A stretch of DNA of 42,848 nt, taken from contig JAFLJS010000024.1 of the NCBI GenBank assembly GCA_022712895.1, positions 1 to 42,848 on the forward strand. Reading direction: 5' to 3'. This DNA is from Desulfocapsa sp. (GTDB taxonomy: Bacteria; Desulfobacterota; Desulfobulbia; Desulfobulbales; Desulfocapsaceae). The notes under the pieces were generated by a model. It had not been told where the DNA came from, searched no databases, and saw nothing but the letters and a program-made list of their open reading frames with translations. The translations under genes were made by a program, and so were the position numbers. Shown here piece by piece: positions 21,529 through 29,625 of this stretch; position 1 is the stretch's first letter; each line of letters begins with the position of its first letter.

Positions 21529-23973
21529 TCAACCTTCTCGTAGGCTTCCGTTGAATTTGGAAGTCAGTAAATTAATCAGTTTAGTATGGGACTTGTTAAC
21601 GTTCTTCTCTGTCAAAGTTTTCGTTGGTGAACGATACGTAACAGAGACGGCGATACTTTTCATGCCTTTTTCCAGTGTTTTCCCCTGGAAGACATCAAAT
21701 ATATCGCAGGATTCGATGAATTTTTCTTTGCTTTTCTTTATGGTTTCCAGCATATCGCCTGCTTTTGTGCCTACAGGTACAAGGAGTGCAATATCTCGTT
21801 TAATTGCAGGGAAAACAGGAAGAGACGTGAAGTTTTTAGCTGTTGTTTTCAAGTCGCAGAGTAGATCAAAATCAAGATCTATAAAATACAAATCCTGTTT
21901 GATGCCAAATTCTTTGGCGACAGATCCTACAAGCTTTGCAACCTGACCAACGATTCCTTTGGGAGAATCAAGGATCAGGCATTGATTGCTTTCACTATAA
22001 TTTTCACATTCATCGTCTTCAGGGAGTCGGATTGTAACAACGTCTTCCTTCCCACATCCACGAAGGCGTAATGTCTCAAGCAATAACTCAACTGTCCCTT
22101 TGGCATCGAAAATATCTACACCGGCGTTATCATTGTAGAGGTAAGATGATTCTCCACTTCTTCTGCCGCTGAGGATACAAGTAAGCCTATCTCTTTCAAC
22201 TGGTTGCTCATTTTCTCCTTGAGGAGTAAAAACTTTACCCACTTCAAAAAGTTTTACAGCTGATTTCTGGAAGTTGTTATTTCGTTTTAAGTTTTCGAGG
22301 AGACTGGGTAACAGCATACTGCGCATAACAGATTGCTCCTCACTGAGAGGATTGAGAAGTTGCACCAGATTCCGTCTTGGATCATCATCTGCCAGAAGCA
22401 TCATTTCCAGATGCTTTTCTGTGACAAAACTATAGTTTATAGCTTCTGTAAAACCGGTATCTGCAAGAAGGATCGAAATACCTGCTCGAAGTTCTCTTTT
22501 AGAATCCTTATCGGGGTAGCTGAGATGGACTGTTGGCAGAGTGGTTGGAATATTATTGTAGCCAACGAGGCGTGCAACTTCTTCAACCAGATCAACCTCT
22601 CGCTCAATATCTACGCGAAATGTAGGAGGGTTAACCCAAAGGGTGTCATCGTCTTTGGGCTTACAACGGATACCAATAGAAGTCAGGTGGTCAGCAATTT
22701 TGTCATAATCAAGATCAATACCCAACAATGAGGCCGTTCTTGAGATGCGGAGCGTTTGTGAGTTTAAAGGTCTTACGCCACCGTAATAATCGGCACCACC
22801 TTCAGTTTTCTCGCCTCCTGCAATTTCACATAAAAGATTTGCTGCTCGTTCCAATACAACCAGACATCCTCCTGGATCTACACCACGCTCAAAACGATAG
22901 GAGGCTTCACTTCCAAGATTCAATTTACGGGCTGTTTTACGTATGGAAATGGGATTAAAACAGGCACTTTCGAGGAGGATATTTGTGGTCTTGTCGGTAA
23001 CTTCTGAATAGAGACCACCCATAACACCGGCGACAGCTACTGGTTTTTCCGCGTCGCAGATAAGGAGCATATCAGGGTCAATATCCCTTTTTTCACCATC
23101 AAGGGTGGTGAATGATTTTTCGTCGCTGCGTGGGTTACGAACGATGATCTGTTTGCCAGCCAATTGGTCGTAATCAAAAGCATGTAGGGGCTGACCATAT
23201 TCCATCATCACAAAGTTGGTGATATCAACGACATTATTGATGGGACGAAGGCCAACGGAAAGAAGACGTTTACGCAGCCACCAGGGAGATTGTCCAATGG
23301 TTACATTTTTGATCAGTTTTGCAGTGTAACGCGGACAGAGCTCGTTGTTTTCGACATCAACACTGAAAAAACTTCTATTAATGTCAAGGCTTGCCTTTTC
23401 AACAGGCCGGGTAAGTGGGGTTCTGGTGATTCCTGAAACCTCCCTTGCAATGCCAATAACGGAAGCACAGTCAGGACGATTAGGGGTCAGATCAACTTCA
23501 ACGACTAAATCATCCATTCCCAAGGCTGTCAGCAATGGTTGGCCGTGTTCAGTGTCAGCAGGCAATTCCATAATCCCTTCGTGGGATTCACTGAGTCCGA
23601 GTTCTCTTTCAGAACAAAGCATACCAAAGGATTTTATTCCGCGAACCTTTGAGGCTTTAATCTTGGTACCATCGGGCATAATTGTTCCAACGGGAGCGAA
23701 GGCGGTAATAAGGCCTTCACGTACGTTGGGTGCACCACAGACAATATTGAGTACTTCTTCGCCCGTATCAACTTGGCACAGGCTGAGTTTATCTGCATTG
23801 GGGTGTGATTCTACTTCTAAAACTTTTACGGTGAGTAGGTTTTTCAACTCAGGGAAAAGTGGATCTACACTGTCAACTTCAAGGCCTAACATGGTGAGAT
23901 GATCGGAAAGTGCCTCGGGAGTGAGATCTCCGGTATCTACGTATTCCTGTAACCAGTCGATGCTAAACTTCAT
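21529..23973 (-). CDS. pheT: Phenylalanine-tRNA ligase beta subunit
   Basis: 814 residues, normal for bacterial PheT. Order: N-terminal B1, tRNA-binding EMAP/OB domain (VKVLEVESHPNADKLSLCQVDTG), B3/B4 editing region (WWLRKRLLSVGLRPINNVVDITNFVMMEYGQPLHAFD), B5 domain, catalytic-like core (EASYRFERGVDPGG lies in between), and C-terminal ferredoxin-fold anticodon-binding domain (FPAIKRDIALLVPVGTKAGD...VTYRSPTKTLTEKNVN). It forms the alpha2-beta2 synthetase and edits Tyr-tRNA-Phe. It follows pheS by 21 bp. Confidence 0.97.
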   Translation of the reverse strand: MKFSIDWLQEYVDTGDLTPEALSDHLTMLGLEVDSVDPLFPELKNLLTVKVLEVESHPNADKLSLCQVDTGEEVLNIVCGAPNVREGLITAFAPVGTIMPDGTKIKASKVRGIKSFGMLCSERELGLSESHEGIMELPADTEHGQPLLTALGMDDLVVEVDLTPNRPDCASVIGIAREVSGITRTPLTRPVEKASLDINRSFFSVDVENNELCPRYTAKLIKNVTIGQSPWWLRKRLLSVGLRPINNVVDITNFVMMEYGQPLHAFDYDQLAGKQIIVRNPRSDEKSFTTLDGEKRDIDPDMLLICDAEKPVAVAGVMGGLYSEVTDKTTNILLESACFNPISIRKTARKLNLGSEASYRFERGVDPGGCLVVLERAANLLCEIAGGEKTEGGADYYGGVRPLNSQTLRISRTASLLGIDLDYDKIADHLTSIGIRCKPKDDDTLWVNPPTFRVDIEREVDLVEEVARLVGYNNIPTTLPTVHLSYPDKDSKRELRAGISILLADTGFTEAINYSFVTEKHLEMMLLADDDPRRNLVQLLNPLSEEQSVMRSMLLPSLLENLKRNNNFQKSAVKLFEVGKVFTPQGENEQPVERDRLTCILSGRRSGESSYLYNDNAGVDIFDAKGTVELLLETLRLRGCGKEDVVTIRLPEDDECENYSESNQCLILDSPKGIVGQVAKLVGSVAKEFGIKQDLYFIDLDFDLLCDLKTTAKNFTSLPVFPAIKRDIALLVPVGTKAGDMLETIKKSKEKFIESCDIFDVFQGKTLEKGMKSIAVSVTYRSPTKTLTEKNVNKSHTKLINLLTSKFNGSLREG

Positions 23974-23994
23974 AATGTGTCTCTATCTCTGTAA

Positions 23995-25008
23995 CTAGAA
24001 TTGAGAAAGAAAACGAAGGTCGTTTTCATAGTAAAGTCGGATATCGTCAATGCCATATTTGAGCATGGCAATACGTTCAATTCCTAGGCCAAAGGCAAAA
24101 CCACTATACACCTCGGGATCGTAACCAACTTTTTTAAACACTTCGGGATCAATCATTCCAGATCCGAGAATTTCAAGCCAACCTGTATGTTTACAGACAC
24201 GGCAACCTTTGCCGTTGCATATAACACAGGCAATATCAACTTCTGCGCTCGGTTCGGTAAAAGGGAAGAAACTGGGACGGAAACGAAGCTCGAGTTTTTT
24301 ATCAAACATCTTCTGGGTGAAGATGGTGAGTACTCCTTTTAGATCAGCGAAAGAGACGTTCTTATCAACTAGGAAGCCTTCAACCTGATGAAACATGGGA
24401 GTATGGGTGATGTCCGAGTCACAGCGATACACCTTGCCAGGGGCAATTACCCTTAGGGGGGGCTGCTGTGTTTCCATGATTCTCGCTTGCATGGGAGAAG
24501 TGTGAGTACGTAAAAGGATGGAATCGCTGATGTAGAATGTGTCATGCATATCCCTTGCCGGATGATGGGCAGGAATATTCAGCGCTTCAAAGTTGTAATG
24601 ATCATGCTCAACATCAGGTCCTTCGGCCACTGAGAAGCCAAGGCTCTCAAAAATGGCACATACCTCGTTCATGATCTGTGTTACCGGATGTAACTTGCCG
24701 GTTTCAGGCTTTCTGCCAGGGAGGCTAAGGTCAATTACTGAACTATCGTCACTGGCGGCTGAGCTTGTATTAAGACTTTGCTTCTTTGTGTGAAAAAGGG
24801 ATTCAAGCTCTTTTTTCACACTGTTAGCCAGTTGGCCTAGACGTGGTTTATCTTCCTTGGGGACCTTGCCCAAATTCTTCATAATAGAAGAGAACTCGCC
24901 TTTTCTACCAAGAAATTTGATTCTGAACTCTTCGAGTTGCGCACTGCTTGAAACTGTATTCAACTCTGCTTTAGCAAGGGTTTGTAGCGTGTTTAGTTCC
25001 TGCTCCAT
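23995..25008 (-). CDS. pheS: Phenylalanine-tRNA ligase alpha subunit
   Basis: 337 residues. An N-terminal coiled coil (1-100) contacts tRNA. The class II catalytic core follows, with motif 2 [17 protein letters not shown] and motif 3 [14 protein letters not shown] near the C-terminus. A Cys cluster ([12 protein letters not shown]) inside the core resembles the zinc-like loop of some bacterial PheS. It charges tRNA-Phe together with PheT. A perfect 12-bp hairpin lies in the 101-bp gap after rplT. Confidence 0.97.
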   Translation of the reverse strand: MEQELNTLQTLAKAELNTVSSSAQLEEFRIKFLGRKGEFSSIMKNLGKVPKEDKPRLGQLANSVKKELESLFHTKKQSLNTSSAASDDSSVIDLSLPGRKPETGKLHPVTQIMNEVCAIFESLGFSVAEGPDVEHDHYNFEALNIPAHHPARDMHDTFYISDSILLRTHTSPMQARIMETQQPPLRVIAPGKVYRCDSDITHTPMFHQVEGFLVDKNVSFADLKGVLTIFTQKMFDKKLELRFRPSFFPFTEPSAEVDIACVICNGKGCRVCKHTGWLEILGSGMIDPEVFKKVGYDPEVYSGFAFGLGIERIAMLKYGIDDIRLYYENDLRFLSQF

Positions 25009-25032
25009 GATATCTTGGTACTCTACTCTTTA

Positions 25033-25069
25033 AAACAAGATGCCGGTTTCATTCTATGAAACCGGCATC
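25033..25069 (-). promoter_or_regulatory. Hairpin between rplT and pheS (attenuator candidate)
   Basis: GATGCCGGTTTC (25039-25050) and GAAACCGGCATC (25058-25069) form a perfect 12-bp stem with a 7-base loop. On the minus strand it is followed by TTGTTTTA. It sits where E. coli has the pheM attenuator, but I find no Phe-rich leader peptide (only a short frame MQLILMPVS). A partial terminator setting the ratio of ribosomal protein to synthetase is likely. Confidence 0.55.
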
Positions 25070-25109
25070 AAAATAAGCTGCATGCAATAGACTGGATTAA
25101 AACCCGTTA

Positions 25110-25466
25110 TTATGCATTGGCCTCTTTAGCAAGATTCACCACTTGGGTAAATGCTTGGGCGTCAAGAATAGCCATGTTGGCAAGAATCTTACGGTCAAGC
25201 TCAATGCCGGCTTTTTTCAGGCCACCTATGAATCTTGAGTAGTTGATTCCATTCATCTTGGTACCAGCACTAATACGGGTAATCCAAATTCGACGAAAAT
25301 CGCGTTTTTTATTGCGGCGATCACGGTAAGCATACTGCAGTGCCTTATCGACGGCTTCAGTAGCTGTACGGTATAATCTGGACTTTCCACCTCTGTAACC
25401 TTTAGCAAGCTTCAGGACTCTATTTCTTCTTCTGCGGGCTTTAAAGCCCCTAGTAACGCGTGGCAT
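25110..25466 (-). CDS. rplT: 50S ribosomal protein L20
   Basis: 118 residues, standard length. The basic N-terminus [35 protein letters not shown] is diagnostic. AAGGAG lies 6 bases upstream of the start. An early 50S assembly protein; in other bacteria it represses the infC-rpmI-rplT transcript. A CCGGAAA/TTTCCGG palindrome in the 71-bp gap after rpmI may be a processing or control element. Confidence 0.98.
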   Translation of the reverse strand: MPRVTRGFKARRRRNRVLKLAKGYRGGKSRLYRTATEAVDKALQYAYRDRRNKKRDFRRIWITRISAGTKMNGINYSRFIGGLKKAGIELDRKILANMAILDAQAFTQVVNLAKEANA

Positions 25467-25537
25467 ATCGTTGCTCCTTATCTATTCCGGAAATTTTCCG
25501 GGAAATGACTCTAGTAAATTCTAAAAAAAAGAACTCC

Positions 25538-25735
25538 CTACAGGTAGGGAAGAATTTTTCTGATTGTGGGTGCATTCGCAGGATCAACGATTCCGGACTT
25601 ACGAAGCTTACGCTTACGTTTGGTAGACTTCTTAGTCAGGATATGACTGGTAAAGGCCTTGGAACGTTTGATTTTTCCAGATCCAGTTTTCTTGAAACGC
25701 TTTGCAGCGCCTCGTTTTGTTTTCATTTTAGGCAT
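25538..25735 (-). CDS. rpmI: 50S ribosomal protein L35
   Basis: 65 residues. [33 protein letters not shown]... is the L35 signature, with the usual length and strongly basic composition. It lies 78 bp after infC and before rplT, the conserved bacterial order. Confidence 0.98.
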   Translation of the reverse strand: MPKMKTKRGAAKRFKKTGSGKIKRSKAFTSHILTKKSTKRKRKLRKSGIVDPANAPTIRKILPYL

Positions 25736-25813
25736 CTTATACTCCTTATGGATAGCTTTGTAACTGAACTGTGTTACGCAGCCAGTATATTTTCTATTCT
25801 AAATATTATATGT

Positions 25814-26362
25814 CTATTCGCTTTTTGGTCCAACAAACATAACAAGTTGGCGACCTTCCATCTTTGGTGTTTGCAATATGATAGCATCATCCTCAAGGGT
25901 GGCTGCAATCTTTTGCATGGCTTCCATACCAACAGTCTGGCAATAGACGATTTCTCGTCCACGAAAACGCATGGTAAGCTTAACCTTGTTATTCTTGCTT
26001 AGGAATTTCTTCACATTTTTGATCTTGAACTCCAGGTCATGCTTTTCAGTCTTAGGCCGAAATTTTATTTCTTTTGTCTCAACAGTGGTTTGCTTTTTCT
26101 TTGCTTCCTGCTGTTTCTTGGCCTGTTCATACCGAAATTTGTCGTAGTTCATAATACGACAAACTGGAGGTTTTGCATTTGCTGAAATTTCTACGAGATC
26201 AAGATCTTCATCGTAGGCGCGTTCAAGGGCATCCGCTGCGCTGAATATTCCTAGTTGTTCACTATCGCTGCCAATAAGTCGAACTTGTGCATGACGGATA
26301 TCTTCATTTGTTTTTGCTCGTACTTCTCGCTGAACCGGTGCCCTTTTTCCTCGACGTTTAAT
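25814..26362 (-). CDS. infC: Translation initiation factor IF-3, AUU start
   Basis: Reading back from the in-frame ATG at 26152, the frame stays open and clearly codes the IF-3 N-domain: RRGKRAPVQREVRAKTNEDIRHAQVRLIGSDSEQLGIF...LDLVEISANAKPPVCRIMNYDKFRYEQAKK. The only start codon with a ribosome-binding site is ATT at 26362-26360, 7 bases after GGAGG. No ATG, GTG or TTG lies between the upstream TAG and that point. This gives 182 residues, the normal IF-3 length, whereas the ATG would give only 112. AUU starts on infC are classical and allow IF-3 to repress its own translation. Confidence 0.93.
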   Translation of the reverse strand: MKRRGKRAPVQREVRAKTNEDIRHAQVRLIGSDSEQLGIFSAADALERAYDEDLDLVEISANAKPPVCRIMNYDKFRYEQAKKQQEAKKKQTTVETKEIKFRPKTEKHDLEFKIKNVKKFLSKNNKVKLTMRFRGREIVYCQTVGMEAMQKIAATLEDDAIILQTPKMEGRQLVMFVGPKSE

Positions 26363-26436
26363 GTCACTTCCTCCAGAAAAGATGAATAAAATAATTGAAG
26401 TCTAGAAATCGACAGGGGGTAAACGTATACCCTGAT

Positions 26437-28365
26437 TTATATTCCTCGTCCTTCAATACACTCTTTGTTAATTTTGTCTGTAAAATCATCTATCTGCATA
26501 TCGGCAATATTTTTTCCATTACGTAATCTTACGGTAACTGTGTTATTCTCTTTTTCTTTGTCACCAATGATAAGCATGTATGGAATCTTTGCCATTTGTG
26601 CTTCTCTGATCTTATAGTTCAATTTTTCATTTCGCAAATCTTTTTCAATACGCAGTCCGGCTTTACGAAATTTTTTGTATACTTCCTCACAATATTCGGC
26701 CTGATCATCAGTAATGTTCATGATGCGTGCCTGAACAGGGGCAAACCAGAGTGGAAAAACACCAGCATAATGCTCAATTAATATGCCGATAAAACGTTCA
26801 AGAGATCCCATGAGTGCGCGATGGATCATGATGGGCTGATGTTCACTATTGTCAGCACCAGTATATTTCATCTTGAATCGTTCTGGCAGATTAAAATCAA
26901 CCTGAATGGTTGAACATTGCCAGGATCGTCCCAGTTGATCTTTGATCTTGATATCAATTTTGGGGCCGTAAAAGACACCTTCGCCGGGATCAAGCTTGTA
27001 TTCAAGGCCTTTTTTCTCAAGGGCGAGTTTCAAGGCTTCTGTGGACTCTTCCCAGTTCTCATCAGTTCCGACATATTTGTCAGGTCTTGTTGAGAGATAT
27101 ATTTCGTACTCATCAAAACCAAATGTTTTCAGAATCTCAAGGTTTAGATCAAGAATGTTAAAAATTTCATCTTCAAGTTGCTCTGGCATACAGAAGATAT
27201 GAGCGTCATCCTGAGTAAAGCCACGTACCCTGAGCAGTCCATGTAACGCTCCGGCACGTTCATAACGGTAGACGGTTCCAAGCTCACACCAACGTAGAGG
27301 AAACTCACGATAACTTCTTTTACGACTATTGTAGACACCGATATGGAAAGGGCAGTTCATGGGCTTAAGCTGGTAAGCCACACCATCTATATCCATGGGC
27401 GAGTACATATTCTCGCCGTAGAAGTCAAGGTGTCCGGAAGTTTTCCACAGATCCTGGCGTGCAATGTGCGGAGTGTAAAGAAGCTCGTAATCGTTACGAT
27501 AATGTGCGTCTTTCCAGTAATCCTCAATGAGTTTACGAAGCAGTGCGCCTTTGGGCTGCCATAAAACCAGGCCAGGGCCAATGTCATCCTGCATGGAAAA
27601 GAGTTCAAGCTCTTTGCCAAGTTTTCGATGGTCGCGTTTTTTTGCCTCTTCGAGGGCGTTCAAGTGCTTTTTAAGTGCTTTTTTGTCAAAGAATGCTGTG
27701 CCATAAATGCGTTGCAGCATTTCTCGTTTTTCGTCACCACGCCAGTATGCACCGGCAACACGCTGTAGCTTAAATGCTGTTATCCAGGAAGTGTTTGGTA
27801 GATGAGGGCCACGGCATAAATCAGTGAATGTACCTTGCTCGTAGAGGGAGACAGTTTCTTCGCCAAGATCCTCAATGAGTTCGACCTTGTATTTCTCACC
27901 TTCTGCTGCAAAACGTTTGATTGCTTCTGCTGCTGGTATTTCGGTTCTTATGAAAGGTTGCGCCGAACGAGCAATCTCAGTCATTTTAGCTTCGATCTTT
28001 TCAAAATCGTCAGGAGTAAAAGGCTGCTCTCTATCAAAATCATAGTAGAAACCATTTTCAATGGACGGACCGATGGCAACTTTTACGGCGTCTCCATAGA
28101 TAACTCTGACAGCTTCTGCCATAACGTGGGCAGTGGAGTGTCGTAAAATGGATAAAGCCTCGTCTGACCCAATCTGGATGGGTGTGAGAATGGCATCTTC
28201 ACGAAGTTGCACACTCATGTCAAGAATCTCGCCATTCAGAAAAACGGCCACAGTTCTCTTGCGCTGCTTGTTGGACATCAGCTCAGAGACGACATCCTGA
28301 ACGGTACAGCCCGCAACCATGGTCGCTTCGTTTCCGTCTTGTATGGAGATTGTAATATCGGTCAT
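26437..28365 (-). CDS. thrS: Threonine-tRNA ligase
   Basis: 642 residues from the ATG at 28365. A longer frame from 28416 starts inside a leader hairpin and adds 17 non-conserved residues. Order: TGS domain (1-65), editing domain with HSTAH and LCRGPH, class II core with KPMNCPFH and VRGFTQDDAHIFC (zinc ligands C/H) and HRALMGSLERFIG (motif 3), then the anticodon-binding domain from about 540 (PVQARIMNITDDQAEYCEEV). It charges tRNA-Thr and edits Ser. First protein gene of the operon, 78 bp downstream of tRNA-Val. Confidence 0.95.
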   Translation of the reverse strand: MTDITISIQDGNEATMVAGCTVQDVVSELMSNKQRKRTVAVFLNGEILDMSVQLREDAILTPIQIGSDEALSILRHSTAHVMAEAVRVIYGDAVKVAIGPSIENGFYYDFDREQPFTPDDFEKIEAKMTEIARSAQPFIRTEIPAAEAIKRFAAEGEKYKVELIEDLGEETVSLYEQGTFTDLCRGPHLPNTSWITAFKLQRVAGAYWRGDEKREMLQRIYGTAFFDKKALKKHLNALEEAKKRDHRKLGKELELFSMQDDIGPGLVLWQPKGALLRKLIEDYWKDAHYRNDYELLYTPHIARQDLWKTSGHLDFYGENMYSPMDIDGVAYQLKPMNCPFHIGVYNSRKRSYREFPLRWCELGTVYRYERAGALHGLLRVRGFTQDDAHIFCMPEQLEDEIFNILDLNLEILKTFGFDEYEIYLSTRPDKYVGTDENWEESTEALKLALEKKGLEYKLDPGEGVFYGPKIDIKIKDQLGRSWQCSTIQVDFNLPERFKMKYTGADNSEHQPIMIHRALMGSLERFIGILIEHYAGVFPLWFAPVQARIMNITDDQAEYCEEVYKKFRKAGLRIEKDLRNEKLNYKIREAQMAKIPYMLIIGDKEKENNTVTVRLRNGKNIADMQIDDFTDKINKECIEGRGI

Positions 28366-28391
28366 CAGTTCAAATATGGTTATAAAAGCAA

Positions 28392-28435
28392 GGGCTAAAG
28401 ACTCTGTGGTAAACATTACACACGAGTTTTAGCCC
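28392..28435 (-). promoter_or_regulatory. Leader hairpin between tRNA-Val and thrS
   Basis: On the minus strand GGGCTAAAACTC pairs with GAGT(C)TTTAGCCC, extended by TGTG/CACA, about 16 bp with two bulges. TTGCTTTTAT follows. It can act as a weak terminator or translational control site of thrS, 27 bases before the start codon. The loop side contains CGT and TGT, which resemble Thr anticodons; mimicry as in E. coli thrS is speculative. Confidence 0.5.
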
Positions 28436-28443
28436 ATTCAATC

Positions 28444-28518
28444 TGGTAGGCGCGGGCGGTTTCGAACCGCCGACTTCCACCATGTCAAGGTGACACTCTC
28501 CCGCTGAGTTACGCGCCT
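28444..28518 (-). tRNA. tRNA-Val (anticodon GAC)
   Basis: 75-nt cloverleaf with encoded CCA. The acceptor stem AGGCGCG pairs with CGCGCCT, D-stem ACTC/GAGT, anticodon loop TTGACAT (GAC), T-arm GGCGGTTCGAAACCGCC. It lies immediately upstream of thrS on the same strand, so it may be processed from the same transcript. Confidence 0.95.
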
Positions 28519-28568
28519 GTTCAGTTCTCCAAAAGCCAATGAGGCAAAGGAGATAACCTAAACAGGTT

Positions 28569-28597
28569 CAATTACCAATATCTTGCAGTTCTGTCAA
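28569..28597 (-). promoter_or_regulatory. Promoter of tRNA-Val/thrS operon
   Basis: Minus strand TTGACA (28597-28592), 17-bp spacer, TAATTG (28574-28569). Predicted start is near 28562, about 44 nt before the tRNA. Confidence 0.5.
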
Positions 28598-28636
28598 GGG
28601 AAAACAAGTGGGAATAAAACCTGACATGCGGGGTTT

Positions 28637-29245
28637 TTATCTGGTTTCAGAACGGCCCTCAATGGCTCTGGCGAGGGTGTGTTTGTCCGCATATTTTATA
28701 TCCATGCCCATGGGGATTCCGCAGGCGAGGCGGGTGAGTCGAATTGGCTTTTTTTTGAGGAAATCAATGAGGAAGCTGGCAGTGGCTTCACCTGGGACTG
28801 TTGAGCTGGTGGCGATAAAAACTTCTTCTATGGTTCCAGAGTTAATACGTGCCTCAAGTTCTTTCACTTTGATTTCAGCAGGGCCAATACCATCCATGGG
28901 CGAGAGTACCCCGTGCAGAATATGATAATGGCCTGCATAGTTACCTGCTTTTTCTATGGCTAGCAGATCGCCTGGTTGTTCAACGACACAGATCAGTGAT
29001 GCCTCGCGTTTTGGGTTACCGCAAATAGCGCATGGATCATTTTCTGAAAATGTAAAACAACAGGAACAGAGCTGGATAGAATTATGCAGTTGAGCCAAGG
29101 CTGCTGCCAGCTCTTTGGCTTCTGCCTGTGGACGTCTTAGAATATTCAAGGCCAGACGTGATGCTGTCTTTTCGCCAATTCCAGGAAGTTTACAAAAGTC
29201 CTGAATAAGACGTCCTAACGGTTTTGGGATGATTTGTTGTGACAT
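28637..29245 (-). CDS. recR: Recombination mediator RecR
   Basis: 202 residues. The N-terminal HhH region LIQDFCKLPGIGEKTASRLALNIL is followed by a four-Cys zinc finger CSCCFTFSENDPCAIC and a Toprim domain starting CVVEQPGDLLAIEKAG, with HGVLSPMDGIGP typical of RecR. With RecF/RecO it loads RecA on gapped DNA. Last gene of dnaX-ybaB-recR, 17 bp after ybaB. Confidence 0.97.
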   Translation of the reverse strand: MSQQIIPKPLGRLIQDFCKLPGIGEKTASRLALNILRRPQAEAKELAAALAQLHNSIQLCSCCFTFSENDPCAICGNPKREASLICVVEQPGDLLAIEKAGNYAGHYHILHGVLSPMDGIGPAEIKVKELEARINSGTIEEVFIATSSTVPGEATASFLIDFLKKKPIRLTRLACGIPMGMDIKYADKHTLARAIEGRSETR

Positions 29246-29262
29246 AATACGACTACTGCCGA

Positions 29263-29583
29263 TTAAGAAAACATGTTTGAGATACCGGGAATGTTCATGC
29301 CTCCGGTGAGTTTTGACATCTCTTCTTTACCAATGGCTTTTACTTTACGTAAGGCGTCGTTAGTGGCAGCGGTTATCAGGTCCTGCAGCATTTCCTGTTC
29401 ATCAACGGAAATAATGTTCTGCTCAATGTTTACCGAAAGTATCTCGTTGTTTCCGTTGGCTGTTACGGTCACCATACCACCACCGGCACTACCTGTAGCA
29501 GTTTTTTTCTTCAATTCTTCCTGTATCCCTGCCATTTTCTGCTGCATTTGTTGAGCCTGCTGCATGATGGAATTCATGTCCAT
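29263..29583 (-). CDS. ybaB: YbaB/EbfC nucleoid-associated protein
   Basis: 106 residues. The N-terminal coiled coil is Met/Gln-rich (MDMNSIMQQAQQMQQKMAGIQEELKKK), followed by GMVTVTANGNNEILSVNIE and a C-terminal helix. Typical length. A dimeric DNA-binding protein whose gene lies between dnaX and recR in most bacteria, as here. Confidence 0.95.
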   Translation of the reverse strand: MDMNSIMQQAQQMQQKMAGIQEELKKKTATGSAGGGMVTVTANGNNEILSVNIEQNIISVDEQEMLQDLITAATNDALRKVKAIGKEEMSKLTGGMNIPGISNMFS

Positions 29584-29625
29584 GATAGTATCCTAAGTGT
29601 TTGTTGTAAAAGCGTCTGATTACTT

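Noticed and set aside
26437-28416. thrS start at 28416
   Set aside because: The ATG is inside the leader hairpin and adds residues not aligned with the TGS domain; the ATG at 28365 fits the family.
28366-28443. T-box riboswitch upstream of thrS
   Set aside because: The leader is only 78 nt and lacks the T-box consensus (TGGNACCGCG) and specifier-loop architecture.
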